Shown: positions 42,322 through 52,413 of the stretch, in pieces | Layout of the letters: each line of letters begins with the position of its first letter | Position numbering within the stretch: the stretch's first letter is position 1 | NCBI GenBank assembly: GCA_025358305.1 | Contig: JANYJZ010000013.1 | Coordinates: 62,001-126,000 of the forward strand | Direction of reading: 5' to 3' | DNA from: Ignavibacteriota bacterium | Lineage (GTDB): Bacteria > Bacteroidota > Ignavibacteria > UBA10030 > SZUA-254 | Length of the DNA: 64,000 nucleotides | Made by a program: the position numbers and the translations under genes | Notes under the pieces: model-generated | Database searches by the model: none | Seen by the model: only the letters and a program-made list of their open reading frames with translations | Told to the model about the DNA's origin: nothing

Positions 42322-43890
42322 ATGTACCGATCGTGTATTCTGTGTGTGTGTATCCTTATGGCCGGCATGCTCGTTACGGCCTCCGGCCAGGAGCAGCCGT
42401 CGAGCCCCGACAGCGCCCTTGTCTCGATCCTCAAGACGCTCGAAGGGACGCCCCTGACGCTCCAGCAGGCGTTCGATGCGGCTCTTGAAAACGCGACCAG
42501 CGTCCGCAAGGCTCAAGCGGTGGCGCTCGCCGCCCACGGCGCGGTGCGGCGCGAATCCGGACTCTTCGACCCGCAACTCTTCTTCAACATAAATTACATC
42601 GACCAGCAGACGCCCACCGCCTCGTTCTTCTCCGGCGCACCGGACCTGCTGACGACGGAGACCGATTCCCGCACGGGCATCCGCATGGACCTCCCTATCG
42701 GCACCAAACTTGAGGCCGCGATGAACACCGTCAGGCTGAAGACGAACTCCTCGTTCGCGAACCTCAATCCGCAAATCACCGCGTTCGGCAGTCTGAGCAT
42801 CCGGCAGCCCCTCCTCGGAGGGTTCGGCGCGTCCGGCCGCAAAGCGCTCAACCGCTCGGAGCACGAGGCAGACGCCGCGCAGGCACGGTACGACCAGGAA
42901 GTGGTCACGACGACCTCGGAGGTGGAACGCAGGTACTGGGACCTCTACGCCGCCGAACGAAACTTCGCCGTACAGAAGCTCATCGTCGGCCAGTCCGAAT
43001 CGTTCCTCACGGAGACGCAAGTTCGCGCGAACACCGGGCTCATCGGCCCGAACCAGGTCGCAAGCGCTAAGACGTTCCTCGCCGAACAGAAGCTCCAGCT
43101 CCTCGACAAACGCGAACAGCTCGACCTCCTCTCCGACCAATTCTCGTCGTACATCGGCGTACGACCGTCCGGGGCGGAAGGGCGGTACATCACCACGGAC
43201 GCTCCGCCGGAGAACATTCCCGTGGAGTCGGCGGACACGTTGATCGGTCGCGCTCTGCGCGCGAACCTCGAGCTCAACGCGGCGAACGCGGATGTGGACG
43301 CGGCGCGCGCATCGGCCTCGGCCGCGAAATGGGGCGTCCTGCCGACGCTCGACGTCATCGGCTCGCTGGGCGGGAACGGGATCTCCGGCACGGCGCAGGA
43401 CGTTATCTTCAACGGCGACACGCTCACCACAGACCGGGGCGGAAGCCTCACTGATGCGCTCCACCAGGTCACGAACCGCAACTTCCCGACCTGGAGCGTC
43501 GGCCTGGAGCTGAAGATCCCGATCGGGCTCAGGAACGGACTCGGGGAGAAGGACCGCCTCGACGCGGAGGTCATCGGCGCGGAGGCGCGCGCGCTCGAAC
43601 GCTCGCGCATGCTCGCGGACCAGGTCCGTTCGACGTACCGCGAACTCCTCCACGGCAAGGATCGCCTGGACGCGTCCCGGGAAGGGGTCGCCGCGGCCCA
43701 AGAACAGGTCCGCATCGGACTCATCGAGTTCCACAACGGCCGCTCGACCGCATTCGAACTCGTCCGGCTCGGCGCCGACTACGCGTCGGCGCAGCAGCGC
43801 TATTCGGAAGCACTCGTACGGACGGCGAAAGCCGCCGCGACATTACGGCAATTAACATCGGGCGGACGCCAGCCGGCGTCGAACCCATAA
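42322..43890 (+). CDS. TolC-family outer-membrane efflux channel
   Basis: 522 residues with a signal peptide (MYRSCILCVCILMAGMLVTASG). Two long TolC-type helical hairpin repeats alternate with barrel segments, for example PLTLQQAFDAALENATSVRK, LDPQLFF-like strands and a C-terminal EFHNGRSTAFELVRLGADYA helix. It should form the outer-membrane duct for the RND pump encoded next. A perfect TTGACA at 42312-42317 lies right before the ATG, so a start at ATG 42358 is conceivable if that is a promoter. The longer form is favoured because it has the signal peptide. It leads a four-gene run to 49493. Confidence 0.9.
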   Translation: MYRSCILCVCILMAGMLVTASGQEQPSSPDSALVSILKTLEGTPLTLQQAFDAALENATSVRKAQAVALAAHGAVRRESGLFDPQLFFNINYIDQQTPTASFFSGAPDLLTTETDSRTGIRMDLPIGTKLEAAMNTVRLKTNSSFANLNPQITAFGSLSIRQPLLGGFGASGRKALNRSEHEADAAQARYDQEVVTTTSEVERRYWDLYAAERNFAVQKLIVGQSESFLTETQVRANTGLIGPNQVASAKTFLAEQKLQLLDKREQLDLLSDQFSSYIGVRPSGAEGRYITTDAPPENIPVESADTLIGRALRANLELNAANADVDAARASASAAKWGVLPTLDVIGSLGGNGISGTAQDVIFNGDTLTTDRGGSLTDALHQVTNRNFPTWSVGLELKIPIGLRNGLGEKDRLDAEVIGAEARALERSRMLADQVRSTYRELLHGKDRLDASREGVAAAQEQVRIGLIEFHNGRSTAFELVRLGADYASAQQRYSEALVRTAKAAATLRQLTSGGRQPASNP

Positions 43891-43908
43891 GAAAGGAATG
43901 ACTCGATC

Positions 43909-44967
43909 ATGCGAATGAAGATCATGTTGTTGGTTCTGCTTCTCGTCGTGCTGGCGCTCGCCGGCGTGGGCTGCTCGAAACAATCGGGCGGAAGGTTCTC
44001 TATGCCCCCGATGCCGGTCGAGGTTGCAAAAGTGCGCGTCGAGAAGGTGAGCGACACGTTCGACGCCGTCGGCAGCATCGAGGCGTCCGAGGCCGTGACG
44101 ATCGTTTCCGAGATCGACGCCGCCGTGAAACAGATCCCATTCCAGGAGGGAGCACCCATCCGGCACGGGGACCTCATCGTCCAGCTCGACGACGCGCAGC
44201 TCGCCGGTGAGGCGACGCGCGCCGAAGCGCTCTACTCCCAGAGCAAGGAGAACTACGAGCGGGTGAAATCGGTCGTCGACCAAAAGGCCGGCGCTCAGCA
44301 GGACCTCGACGACGCGGGCGCAAGCCTGAAGGTCGCCGAAGCGAACCTCGACGTTGCGAAGGCGCGCCTCGCGAAGACGCGCATCGTCGCCCCGTTCGAC
44401 GGAAACATCGGCGCACGCCGCGTGAGCATTGGGACGTTCCTCCGGGCCGGCCAGATCATCACCGAACTTGCGAATCTCGACGCCATCCGCGTGAATTTCT
44501 CCGCCCCGGAACGCTATCTCGCCCGGCTCACGCGCGGCGCGGAGGTCTCCGTCTCCACGACGGCCTATCCGGGCTACGCGATCAAGGGGTCGATCATCTC
44601 CATCGAACCGATCCTCGACGCGTCGACGAGGAACGTCCGCATCGTCGCGCAGCTCTCGAACCCCGGCCGCAAGTTCCGGGCCGGCATGTCCGCGAACGTC
44701 GCGGCCGTCCTCGGGGAGCGCCCCTCGGCCATGACGATCCCGAACGAAGCGGTCTTTGCCACGGGGAACCAGTCGTTCGTCTTCGCGGTCAAGGCCGACA
44801 GTACCGTCACGAAAGTACCGCTGACGCTCGGCACGCGCACCGACCGGGACGTCGAGGTGCTCCACGGCCTCACCCCCGGCATGAGCGTTGTCCGCGCCGG
44901 CCACCAGAAACTCTTTGAGGGCGCGAAGGTCATTCCGGTGATCTCCGCCCCCGACTCCACACGCTAA
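43909..44967 (+). CDS. RND efflux periplasmic adaptor (membrane-fusion lipoprotein)
   Basis: 352 residues with a lipoprotein signal, Cys22 in LALAGVGCSK. The lipoyl/barrel-sandwich hybrid (AVGSIEASEAVTIVSEIDAAV) and its return half (IVAPFDGNIGARRVSIGTFL) flank a coiled-coil hairpin (about 95-140). A beta-barrel and membrane-proximal domain follow. It links the inner-membrane pump to TolC. It lies 18 bp after the TolC gene and 12 bp before the pump gene. Confidence 0.93.
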   Translation: MRMKIMLLVLLLVVLALAGVGCSKQSGGRFSMPPMPVEVAKVRVEKVSDTFDAVGSIEASEAVTIVSEIDAAVKQIPFQEGAPIRHGDLIVQLDDAQLAGEATRAEALYSQSKENYERVKSVVDQKAGAQQDLDDAGASLKVAEANLDVAKARLAKTRIVAPFDGNIGARRVSIGTFLRAGQIITELANLDAIRVNFSAPERYLARLTRGAEVSVSTTAYPGYAIKGSIISIEPILDASTRNVRIVAQLSNPGRKFRAGMSANVAAVLGERPSAMTIPNEAVFATGNQSFVFAVKADSTVTKVPLTLGTRTDRDVEVLHGLTPGMSVVRAGHQKLFEGAKVIPVISAPDSTR

Positions 44968-44979
44968 GGAACCACGCCC

Positions 44980-47900
44980 ATGAAACTCAGCACCATGTCC
45001 ATACGGCGCCCGGTGTTCGCCACCGTGATGAGCGTGACGATCCTCCTGTTCGGGATCATCTCGTTCTTGCGGCTCCCCGTCCGGGAATACCCCGACATCG
45101 ATCCGCCGATCATTTCGGTCGTGACGACGTACCGCGGCGCGAGCCCGAGCGTCGTCGAGACGGAGATCACAAACATCCTCGAGGAGCAGTTCGCGACGCT
45201 CGAAGGCGTCAAGACGATGAGCTCTTCGAGCCGCGAGCAGGGCTCGGTCATCACCATCGAGTTCGAGCTCAGCCGCGACGTCAACGAAGCCGCGAACGAC
45301 ATCCGCGACCGCGTCTCGCGCGTCCGCGGGTCGCTGCCCCGCGAGGTGGACGACCCGATCATCTCGAAGGTCGACGTGAACGCCCAAGCGATCGTCTGGA
45401 TCGCGCTCTACAGCCAGCAGCACGACGGCCTCGAGCTCACCGACGTCGCCGACCGCATCCTGAAGGAAAAGATCCAGCGTCTCCCCGGCGTCGGCTCGGT
45501 CATCATTGGCGGCGAGCGCAAGTACGCCATGCGCGTCTGGCTCGATCCGCAGCGCATGGCCGCGCACGGCCTGACGACGCTCGACGTCGAACAGGCGATC
45601 CGGAGCGAGAACGCAGAGATCCCCGGCGGCCGCGTCGAGGGTAAAGAACGCGAGTTTGCGGTCCGGACCCGCGGAGAACTTGATACGCCCGAGGAATTCG
45701 GCGCGATCACCGTCTCGACGCGGGAGAACGACGTCGTGCGCCTGCGCGACATCGCGGAGGTGAAGGTCGGTGCCGAGGACGAGCGGACGCTCGCCCGGTA
45801 CAACGGGGAGTCCGCCGTCGGACTCGGCATCGTGAAGCAGTCTAAGGCGAGCACCGTCGATGTCGCCGCCGCGGTGCGCGCGGCCCTGCCGGAGCTCGTC
45901 ACGGCGCTGCCAGCCGGGATGAAACTCGACATCGCGTACGACTCTTCGACGTTCATCACCGACTCGATCGACGAGGTGAAGGAAACGCTCCTCATCGCGA
46001 TGTGCCTCGTCATCCTCGTCGTGTACGTGTTTCTCAAGAGCATGCGGGCGACGATGATCCCCACCGTCGCCATCCCGATCTCGATCATCGGCGCATTGGC
46101 CGCGGCGTACTTCGCCGGCTTCACGCTCAATATTCTCACGCTTCTCGCTCTCGTACTCGCCATTGGCATCGTCGTCGACGACGCTATCGTCATGCTCGAG
46201 AACGTGTATCGCCACATGGAAATGGGCAAGAGCCGCTGGCAGGCGGCTTTGGACGGCAGCACGGAGATCGGGTTCGCCATCGTCGCCACGACGATCGCGC
46301 TGGTCGCGGTGTTCGTGCCCTTGGCGTTCCTCACCGGTTCGGTCGGTAGGCTCTTCAACGAGTTCGGCCTGTCGCTCGCAGTGGCCATCCTCATCTCCGG
46401 GTTCGTCGCGCTCACCTTGACGCCGATGCTCTGCTCGAAGATCCTCAAGCCGCTCCACGGCACGAGCACGAGCTGGGCCTCGCGCTCCTTCGACGCATTC
46501 TTCGAAGGCCTCAACCGGTTCTACGACCGCACGCTCCGGTGGGCGGTATCCCACCGGAAGCTCGTGATCGGCGGCGCCCTCCTCTTGGTCGTCCTGAGCG
46601 GGTTCGTGTTCCGGCTCCTCCCGAGCGAGCTCGTGCCGACCGAGGACCGGAGTATCGCGTTCGGCATCGTCCTCGCCCCCGAAGGGGCGACGCTCGACTA
46701 TACCGACCGCTATATGAAGGAGGTCGAGAAGCGCTTGCTCGCGGTCCCCGAGGGACGCGCGCTCTTCACGGCCATTGGTCTCGGCTTCGGCGGCCCGGGA
46801 AGCGTCACCAACGGGATCGTCTTTCTCCAGCTCAAGCCCCGCGGCGAGCGGGGGAAGTCGCAGCAGCAAATCGTCCAGGAGCTTTTTCCCCAGCTTATCT
46901 CGATCCCCGGCGTGCTCGCGTTCGTCATCAATCCGCCAAGCCTTGGCGGCGGGTTCAGTTCGAGTCCGGTGAGTTACGTTCTCGAAGCGGAGACGTACGA
47001 CGAGCTCAACACGGCGGTCGGCGCCGCGATGGGGGAAGCCTCGAAGCTCGGCTACATGATCAACCTCGACAGCGACCTCCGCCTGAACAAGCCGCAGCTT
47101 GACATCAATATCGACCGCGAGCGCGCCTCGAACCTCGGCGTCTCGGTGACCGACATCGGCACGACCCTCGAGACGTTCCTCGGCGGCCGCGTCGTGACGA
47201 ACTTCAAGCGCGGCACGAAGCAGTACGACGTCATCCTTCAGATGAACTCGGCGTCACGGGCGACGCCCGACGCCATCGACGGCATCTACTTGCGTGCCCC
47301 GGGCGGGCTCGTCCAGCTCGCAAACGTCGTGAAGGTGAACGAGACGGTCGCGCCGAAGGAACTTAACCACTACAACCGCGTGCGCGCGGCGACGATCACC
47401 GCCAGTCTCGCCCCCGGCAGGACGCTCGGCGAGGCCCTGGACGACCTCGACAAGATCGCGCTGGAAAGACTTCCTGCTGGCGTTAAACATGATTATTCCG
47501 GGCAGTCGCTAGAATACAAATCCTCGAGCTCGAGCCTCTACCTCCTGTTCCTCCTGGCGCTCGTGTTCATCTATCTTGTCCTTTCGGCGCAGTTCGAGAG
47601 CTTCATCCACCCGTTCACGATCCTCCTGTCGGTCCCCTTGGCGGTGTTCGGAGCCCTCCTCACGCTCTACCTCTTCCGGCAGAGCCTGAACATCTATTCG
47701 CAGATCGGGCTCATCATGCTCATCGGACTCGTGACGAAGAACGCCATTCTCATCGTGGAGTTCGCGAACCAGCTTCGGGCCAGTGGCAAGAGCGTCGTCG
47801 ACGCAGTCATCGAGTCGGCGACCATCCGCCTTCGTCCGATCCTCATGACGTCGTTCGCGACGATCCTCGGCATTCTGCCGATCGCCATCGGCCTCGGTGC

Positions 47901-48099
47901 CGGCGCCGAATCACGCCGTCCCTTGGGCCTCGCGGTCGTCGGGGGCATGCTCTTTTCGACGTTTCTGACCCTCATCATCGTTCCGGTGGTCTACGCCATG
48001 CTCTCGCGGTTCGTCAAGGATGCGCACGTGGAAGAACCCGCCGCCGCTCTCGCGCCCGTTCACACTCCGGCCGCTGCGGTGGAAAGCGTCGCACACTAG
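44980..48099 (+). CDS. RND efflux pump, inner-membrane transporter (HAE1/AcrB-type)
   Basis: 1039 residues, typical of the AcrB family, with twelve membrane helices and two large periplasmic loops. Helix 4 carries the proton-relay acidic pair D400-D401 in GIVVDDAIVML, and the helix 10 Lys/Thr region is present. The start SIRRPVFATVMSVTILLFG is the canonical N-terminus. It exports hydrophobic compounds using the proton-motive force through the adaptor and TolC encoded upstream. The substrate is unknown, and no TetR or MarR regulator is adjacent. Confidence 0.95.
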   Translation: MKLSTMSIRRPVFATVMSVTILLFGIISFLRLPVREYPDIDPPIISVVTTYRGASPSVVETEITNILEEQFATLEGVKTMSSSSREQGSVITIEFELSRDVNEAANDIRDRVSRVRGSLPREVDDPIISKVDVNAQAIVWIALYSQQHDGLELTDVADRILKEKIQRLPGVGSVIIGGERKYAMRVWLDPQRMAAHGLTTLDVEQAIRSENAEIPGGRVEGKEREFAVRTRGELDTPEEFGAITVSTRENDVVRLRDIAEVKVGAEDERTLARYNGESAVGLGIVKQSKASTVDVAAAVRAALPELVTALPAGMKLDIAYDSSTFITDSIDEVKETLLIAMCLVILVVYVFLKSMRATMIPTVAIPISIIGALAAAYFAGFTLNILTLLALVLAIGIVVDDAIVMLENVYRHMEMGKSRWQAALDGSTEIGFAIVATTIALVAVFVPLAFLTGSVGRLFNEFGLSLAVAILISGFVALTLTPMLCSKILKPLHGTSTSWASRSFDAFFEGLNRFYDRTLRWAVSHRKLVIGGALLLVVLSGFVFRLLPSELVPTEDRSIAFGIVLAPEGATLDYTDRYMKEVEKRLLAVPEGRALFTAIGLGFGGPGSVTNGIVFLQLKPRGERGKSQQQIVQELFPQLISIPGVLAFVINPPSLGGGFSSSPVSYVLEAETYDELNTAVGAAMGEASKLGYMINLDSDLRLNKPQLDINIDRERASNLGVSVTDIGTTLETFLGGRVVTNFKRGTKQYDVILQMNSASRATPDAIDGIYLRAPGGLVQLANVVKVNETVAPKELNHYNRVRAATITASLAPGRTLGEALDDLDKIALERLPAGVKHDYSGQSLEYKSSSSSLYLLFLLALVFIYLVLSAQFESFIHPFTILLSVPLAVFGALLTLYLFRQSLNIYSQIGLIMLIGLVTKNAILIVEFANQLRASGKSVVDAVIESATIRLRPILMTSFATILGILPIAIGLGAGAESRRPLGLAVVGGMLFSTFLTLIIVPVVYAMLSRFVKDAHVEEPAAALAPVHTPAAAVESVAH

Positions 48100-48125
48100 A
48101 CCGATTGGTTGAGAGAAAGGGCGTC

Positions 48126-49493
48126 ATGCCTATCGCCACCATCGATCCGTCGACGAACGTCCTCCTGAAGACGTTCGCACCGCACTCACCCGCGGAGGTG
48201 GCCTCGAAGATCGAACATGCCGACGCGGCGTTCCGCGCGTACCGCAACACGTCGTTCGCCGAACGGTCGCGGTGGATGATGCGCGCCGCGGAGATCCTCG
48301 AATCCGAAAAAGCGGAACTCGGCCGCCTCATGACGACCGAGATGGGAAAGACGCTTCGGTCCGCTTCGGAAGAGGCACTGAAATGCGCCTGGGCGTGCCG
48401 GTACTACGCAGAACACGCCGCAGCGTTCCTCGCCGACGCGGATGTCCCGACAAGTGCGGGGAAGAGCTTTATCTCCTACCAGTCGTTGGGCATCGTCCTC
48501 GCCGTCATGCCCTGGAACTTTCCGTTCTGGCAGGTCTTCCGGTTCATCGCACCCTCCCTCATGGCCGGCAACGTCGGCCTCCTCAAGCATGCGTCGAACG
48601 TCCCGCAATGCGCCCTCGCCATCGAATCGATCGTCCGACGCGCGGGATTTCCGGAAGGGGTATTCCAGACGCTTCTCATCGGTTCCGATGCCGTCGAAGG
48701 GGTCTTGACCGATCCGCGCATCAAGGCGGCCACCCTCACCGGAAGCGAGCCTGCCGGGATGAGCGTCGCCTCCATCGCCGGACGCTCGATCAAGAAGACG
48801 CTTCTCGAACTCGGAGGAAGCGACCCGTTCATCGTCATGCCTTCCGCCGACGTCGCCGAGGCGGCTTCGGTCGCTGCTAAGGCGCGATGCGTCAACAACG
48901 GCCAATCGTGTGTCGCCGCCAAGCGGTTCATCATCCATGAAGAGGTCTACGAGAGGTTCGCGTCGCGCTTCACCCAGGCGATGGGCGCTTTGGTCGTCGG
49001 CGATCCGATGCAGGAACGTACCGACGTCGGTCCGCTTGCGACCGCGGACCTCTTGGGGGAACTCGTGCGTCAGGTAGAGGCGTCGGTCGCGCTGGGGGCG
49101 AAGGTCTTGACGGGAGGGAAACGGGTCAACGGGCCCGGGAACTTCTACATGCCGACGGTATTGGCGGATATACCGAAGAACTCACCGGCCTACCGGGAGG
49201 AAATCTTCGGACCCGTGGCGATGCTTTTCAAGGTCAAGGACATCGACGAGGCGATCCGGCTGGCGAATGACACGCCGTTCGGCCTCGGGAGCTGCGCGTG
49301 GACGCGCGACGGATCGGAACAGCAGCGGTTCATCGCAGAACTGGAAGCGGGGATGGTCTTTCTCAACAGCATGGTCGTCTCTGATCCGCGCCTCCCCTTT
49401 GGCGGGGTGAAGCGCTCAGGCTACGGCCGCGAACTCGGGGAGGTCGGCATTCGGGAGTTCGTGAACATCAAGACGGTCTGGATCAAAGCGTAA
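48126..49493 (+). CDS. NAD(P)-dependent aldehyde dehydrogenase, succinate-semialdehyde type
   Basis: 455 residues from ATG 48126, with GAGAAAGG about 6 bp upstream. The catalytic Cys262 lies in NNGQSCVAAKRF and the base Glu228 in LELGGSDPF. The MPWNFPFWQVFR and TGSEPAG motifs are those of the succinate-semialdehyde dehydrogenase (GabD/Sad) subgroup, about 455 long. It oxidises succinate semialdehyde or similar aldehydes in the cytoplasm. It follows the RND pump by 26 bp but is probably functionally separate. It converges on the ABC exporter gene 4 bp away. Confidence 0.92.
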   Translation: MPIATIDPSTNVLLKTFAPHSPAEVASKIEHADAAFRAYRNTSFAERSRWMMRAAEILESEKAELGRLMTTEMGKTLRSASEEALKCAWACRYYAEHAAAFLADADVPTSAGKSFISYQSLGIVLAVMPWNFPFWQVFRFIAPSLMAGNVGLLKHASNVPQCALAIESIVRRAGFPEGVFQTLLIGSDAVEGVLTDPRIKAATLTGSEPAGMSVASIAGRSIKKTLLELGGSDPFIVMPSADVAEAASVAAKARCVNNGQSCVAAKRFIIHEEVYERFASRFTQAMGALVVGDPMQERTDVGPLATADLLGELVRQVEASVALGAKVLTGGKRVNGPGNFYMPTVLADIPKNSPAYREEIFGPVAMLFKVKDIDEAIRLANDTPFGLGSCAWTRDGSEQQRFIAELEAGMVFLNSMVVSDPRLPFGGVKRSGYGRELGEVGIREFVNIKTVWIKA

Positions 49494-49497
49494 TCTA

Positions 49498-51288
49498 TTA
49501 CTGGACGTTCGCCCGCGCCCCGGCGATCATCGCCGCCGGCACGGCGGTTGTCCTCTCTCCGATCTGCTGGCGCCACATCGCGTAGTACAATCCCTTCAGG
49601 TCCAAGAGCTCCTGGTGCTTCCCCGATTCGATGATATGTCCCCGTTCGAGGACGTAGATCGTGTCGGCGTGGAGGATCGTCGAAAGCCTGTGCGCGATAA
49701 GAATGGTGATGAGATCCTTGCGCATCGAGACGTCGCGGATCGTCTCGCTGATCTCCTCCTCGGTGAGGGAGTCGAGCGAGGAGGTCGCTTCGTCGAACAC
49801 GAGGAAGTTCGGCCGGCGTAGGAGCGCTCGGGCGATCGACAAGCGCTGCTTCTCTCCTCCGGAGACCTTCACTCCCCCTTCCCCGATGACCGTATCGAGA
49901 CCCTTGTCCGCGCGGGCCAAGAGACCCTGGCAGGCCGCCTTCTCAAGCACGCTGAGGCATTCGGCGTCGGTCGCGTTCGGGTTGACGAACCGCAGGTTCT
50001 CCCGGATGCTGCCGGAGAAGAGCTGCGTGTCCTGGGTGACGAACCCGATCCGCTCCCGCAACTTGTCGAGGTCGACCTTCCCCGCGGAGACGTTGTTGTA
50101 GAGCACCGATCCCGTCTGCGGGTAATAGAGTCCCACGAGCAGCTTCACGAGCGTCGTCTTGCCGGAGCCCGACGGGCCGACGAATGCGATCGTCTCGCCG
50201 CGCCGCGTCGTGAACGAGATGTCGTTCAGGGCATTGGTCGACGCCGACTGGTGCTTGAAGCTCACGTTCTGGAACGAGAGCGTCTCGATGGGGCCGATCG
50301 CCTCGGGGTGGGCCGGTTTCGGCTCTTTCGGCGTATCGAGGATGTCCTGGAAGTTTTTCAGGGACACTTCCGCTTCTCTATAGACATTGATGACGTTCCC
50401 GAGTTCCTGCAAGGGCCCGAAGATGAAGAATGAATAGATCCAGAGCGAGAAGAACTGCCCGAAGGAGATCTCCTGAGCGAAGATCAAATAGAGCATGAGT
50501 CCGAGGATGCCTGTCCGGAGAGCGTTGACGGCCGTCCCCTGGATGAAGCTGAGGCTCCGCAAGTATTTTACCTTCTTCAGTTCGAGCTTCAGGATCTTCC
50601 CGGTGGTGGAGTTCAGCCGTTCGATCTCCTGCTGGGCCAGGCCGAGGCTCTTCACGAGTTCGATGTTCCTCAAGGATTCGGTCGTCGCGCCGGCCAAGGC
50701 GGTGGTCTCCTTGACGATCGTCTTCTGAATGACCTTGATCTTCTTGCTGATGACGGAACTCAGCGTCGCCAGGAGCGGCACCGTCAGGAGATAGATCGGC
50801 GCGATGATCCAGTGGACGGTGAACGCGTAGATCATGACGAAGAGCACGCCGACGATCGTCGTGAAGACGATATTGATGAACGCGGCGATGAGGCGCTCGA
50901 CGTCGGAGCGGACCTTCTGGAGCTTGCCGAGCGTCTCGCCGCTCCGCTGGTCCTCGAAGACCTGGTACGGCAGCTCGAGGGAATGCCGGAGGCCGTCGGC
51001 GTAGATCTGCGCGCCGAGCTTCTGCGTCACGGTGTTGATGTAGTAGTCTTGGAAGTTCTTTGCGACGCGCGAGACGAACGCGACGCCGACGGCCATCGCG
51101 AGATAGCCACCGACGCCTTTGAAGAACTGGGAAGAAGTGTACTCCTTGAACCGCGTCACGTACTCATCGATGACGTGCCGGAAGATGAGCGGGTCCAGGA
51201 GCGAGAATGTCTGGTTGATCGCCGCGAGCACGAGCGCCAGGAGCACGAGCTTCCAGTACTGTTTCAGATATGAGAGGAGGAGTTTCAT
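49498..51288 (-). CDS. ABC exporter, fused membrane and ATPase domains
   Basis: 596 residues from ATG 51288. An in-frame TTG 39 bp upstream is an alternative but has no better ribosome-binding site. Six membrane helices (about 1-310) are followed by an ATPase domain with Walker A GPSGSGKTT, Q-loop GFVTQDTQLF, signature KVSGGEKQRLS, Walker B FLVFDEATSSLD and H-loop IAHRLST. It is a half-transporter that should dimerise, of the MsbA/multidrug type. The substrate is not readable. It is a single-gene transcript with its own promoter at 51401-51431. Confidence 0.92.
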   Translation of the reverse strand: MKLLLSYLKQYWKLVLLALVLAAINQTFSLLDPLIFRHVIDEYVTRFKEYTSSQFFKGVGGYLAMAVGVAFVSRVAKNFQDYYINTVTQKLGAQIYADGLRHSLELPYQVFEDQRSGETLGKLQKVRSDVERLIAAFINIVFTTIVGVLFVMIYAFTVHWIIAPIYLLTVPLLATLSSVISKKIKVIQKTIVKETTALAGATTESLRNIELVKSLGLAQQEIERLNSTTGKILKLELKKVKYLRSLSFIQGTAVNALRTGILGLMLYLIFAQEISFGQFFSLWIYSFFIFGPLQELGNVINVYREAEVSLKNFQDILDTPKEPKPAHPEAIGPIETLSFQNVSFKHQSASTNALNDISFTTRRGETIAFVGPSGSGKTTLVKLLVGLYYPQTGSVLYNNVSAGKVDLDKLRERIGFVTQDTQLFSGSIRENLRFVNPNATDAECLSVLEKAACQGLLARADKGLDTVIGEGGVKVSGGEKQRLSIARALLRRPNFLVFDEATSSLDSLTEEEISETIRDVSMRKDLITILIAHRLSTILHADTIYVLERGHIIESGKHQELLDLKGLYYAMWRQQIGERTTAVPAAMIAGARANVQ

Positions 51289-51400
51289 AGGGTCTTGTTG
51301 GTCCGTAAAAAAAGCCACAGCGCTCAAAAATCAGGCATTGTGGCGAAAATGACGATGAACGATGTGCCCGGCTGACGTTCTTGTACGGCGGGCAATGGTT

Positions 51401-51431
51401 CAAAGATACATAAAAGGGATGTCATTTGCAG
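51401..51431 (-). promoter_or_regulatory. Predicted promoter of the ABC exporter gene
   Basis: On the minus strand: CTG (51431-51429), 20 nt, then TATCTTTG (51408-51401), the only perfect match in the window to the full TAnnTTTG -7 consensus. Confidence 0.6.
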
Positions 51432-51464
51432 ACTGGGAGGTCTTGGTTTGACCCAACCGGTGAC

Positions 51465-51495
51465 TTGACAGTGCGGATTTTGAGCGGTACCTTAC
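51465..51495 (+). promoter_or_regulatory. Predicted promoter of the secreted-protein cluster
   Basis: TTGACA (TTG 51465-51467), 20 nt from TTG, TACCTTAC at 51488-51495. It leaves a leader of about 95 nt before ATG 51599. Confidence 0.6.
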
Positions 51496-51598
51496 GGAGA
51501 TCAGTTGCTGGGAGGACGCGTCGGTGTTGGCGGGAACGAACCCTCTCAGCTCTTGCAGGACCGACATCTAACATGAGGTGCCTTTGCCACATCGCAAT

Positions 51599-52363
51599 AT
51601 GACATGTCGTTCCCTCTTTCCGATCCTCTGCTTGCTCATCCTTGCCGGGTCATCATCGTCGTCTGCCCAATCGTTCACCTATCGAGGTGTGCTCCGTTTC
51701 GGTGGATCTTCCTGTTCCTGCTTTATGACCTATATGGAACCAGATTCCGGCTTTGACAGGGTGAACCTCGATTCGCTTTCTCTCCCTCTAGTCGGTCAGC
51801 ACGTTCAAGTCACGGGGGAGTTCCGCTCATGTTCTGGGGACCCGGAATGCCCGGCGGGAACGGTCGCACTGCACCCCTCACGCATCGATCCACTTCAGAC
51901 GCTGGATCTGTCTCACTCCGGCGACTGGAATATGGTGTCGTTGCCGTTGTTCCTTGATGATCCACGCTACCAATCACTCTTCGCCCACTTTGCATCGATG
52001 CCGTTTGCGTATGACCGAGGATACGTCGAGGCCGACTCCCTTCTGCCTGGTCGCGGCTATTGGTTGAAAAGTATGGACTCAGTGAAGTACTCGATCACCG
52101 GGATTCCTATCGATATTGAAACGGTGGCGGTCGAGCAGGGCTGGAATATTGTGGGCTCCATCTCGGTCCCGGTTCCCGTCTCCGAAATCATCACGACAGA
52201 TTCAAACCTGACGCTCTCCGCGTTCTACGCCTTTGTCCCAGCGCTCGGTGACTATGTGGCCGCGAGCCCGATCCAACCCGGAGCAGCCTACTGGGTGAAG
52301 GCGAGCCAGAGCGGGGCGCTCATTTTGAGAAACCCCGCGCTCTTTATTAGACGGCAGCGATAG
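51599..52363 (+). CDS. Secreted protein with two WNxVSxPL-type modules, function unknown
   Basis: 254 residues from ATG 51599, with a signal peptide (SLFPILCLLILAGSSSSSAQ). A Cys-rich OB-like N-terminal segment (FTYRGVLRFGGSSCSCFM) precedes two copies of a short module: DWNMVSLPLFLDD to LPGRGYWLKSMDS, and GWNIVGSISVPV to QPGAAYWVKASQSG. This module is common in Ignavibacteria-type surface proteins as a spacer or binding unit. No T9SS signal is present, so it is probably periplasmic or exported by another route. It heads a run of four exported proteins. Confidence 0.7.
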   Translation: MTCRSLFPILCLLILAGSSSSSAQSFTYRGVLRFGGSSCSCFMTYMEPDSGFDRVNLDSLSLPLVGQHVQVTGEFRSCSGDPECPAGTVALHPSRIDPLQTLDLSHSGDWNMVSLPLFLDDPRYQSLFAHFASMPFAYDRGYVEADSLLPGRGYWLKSMDSVKYSITGIPIDIETVAVEQGWNIVGSISVPVPVSEIITTDSNLTLSAFYAFVPALGDYVAASPIQPGAAYWVKASQSGALILRNPALFIRRQR

Positions 52364-52413
52364 AGCAAGCGAGAATGGACGTGAACTCGACCAAGAACCT
52401 TTCCGGGGATCCG

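Larger units (their letters stand above)
51289..51598. other. Divergent promoter region, no gene
   Basis: 310 bases between the ABC exporter and the secreted-protein cluster. It contains two outward-facing promoters (51401-51431 minus and 51465-51495 plus) and no supportable gene or RNA. Confidence 0.6.

Noticed and set aside
42312-42358. TTGACA before the TolC gene as a promoter implying a start at ATG 42358
   Set aside because: The -7 element would be poor (TGTATTCT) and the shorter product would lose its signal peptide, so the start at 42322 is kept.
43852-46869. 1005-codon minus-strand frame opposite the RND adaptor and pump
   Set aside because: Same reasons: a low-complexity Arg/Asp/Glu composition and a strong RND operon on the other strand.
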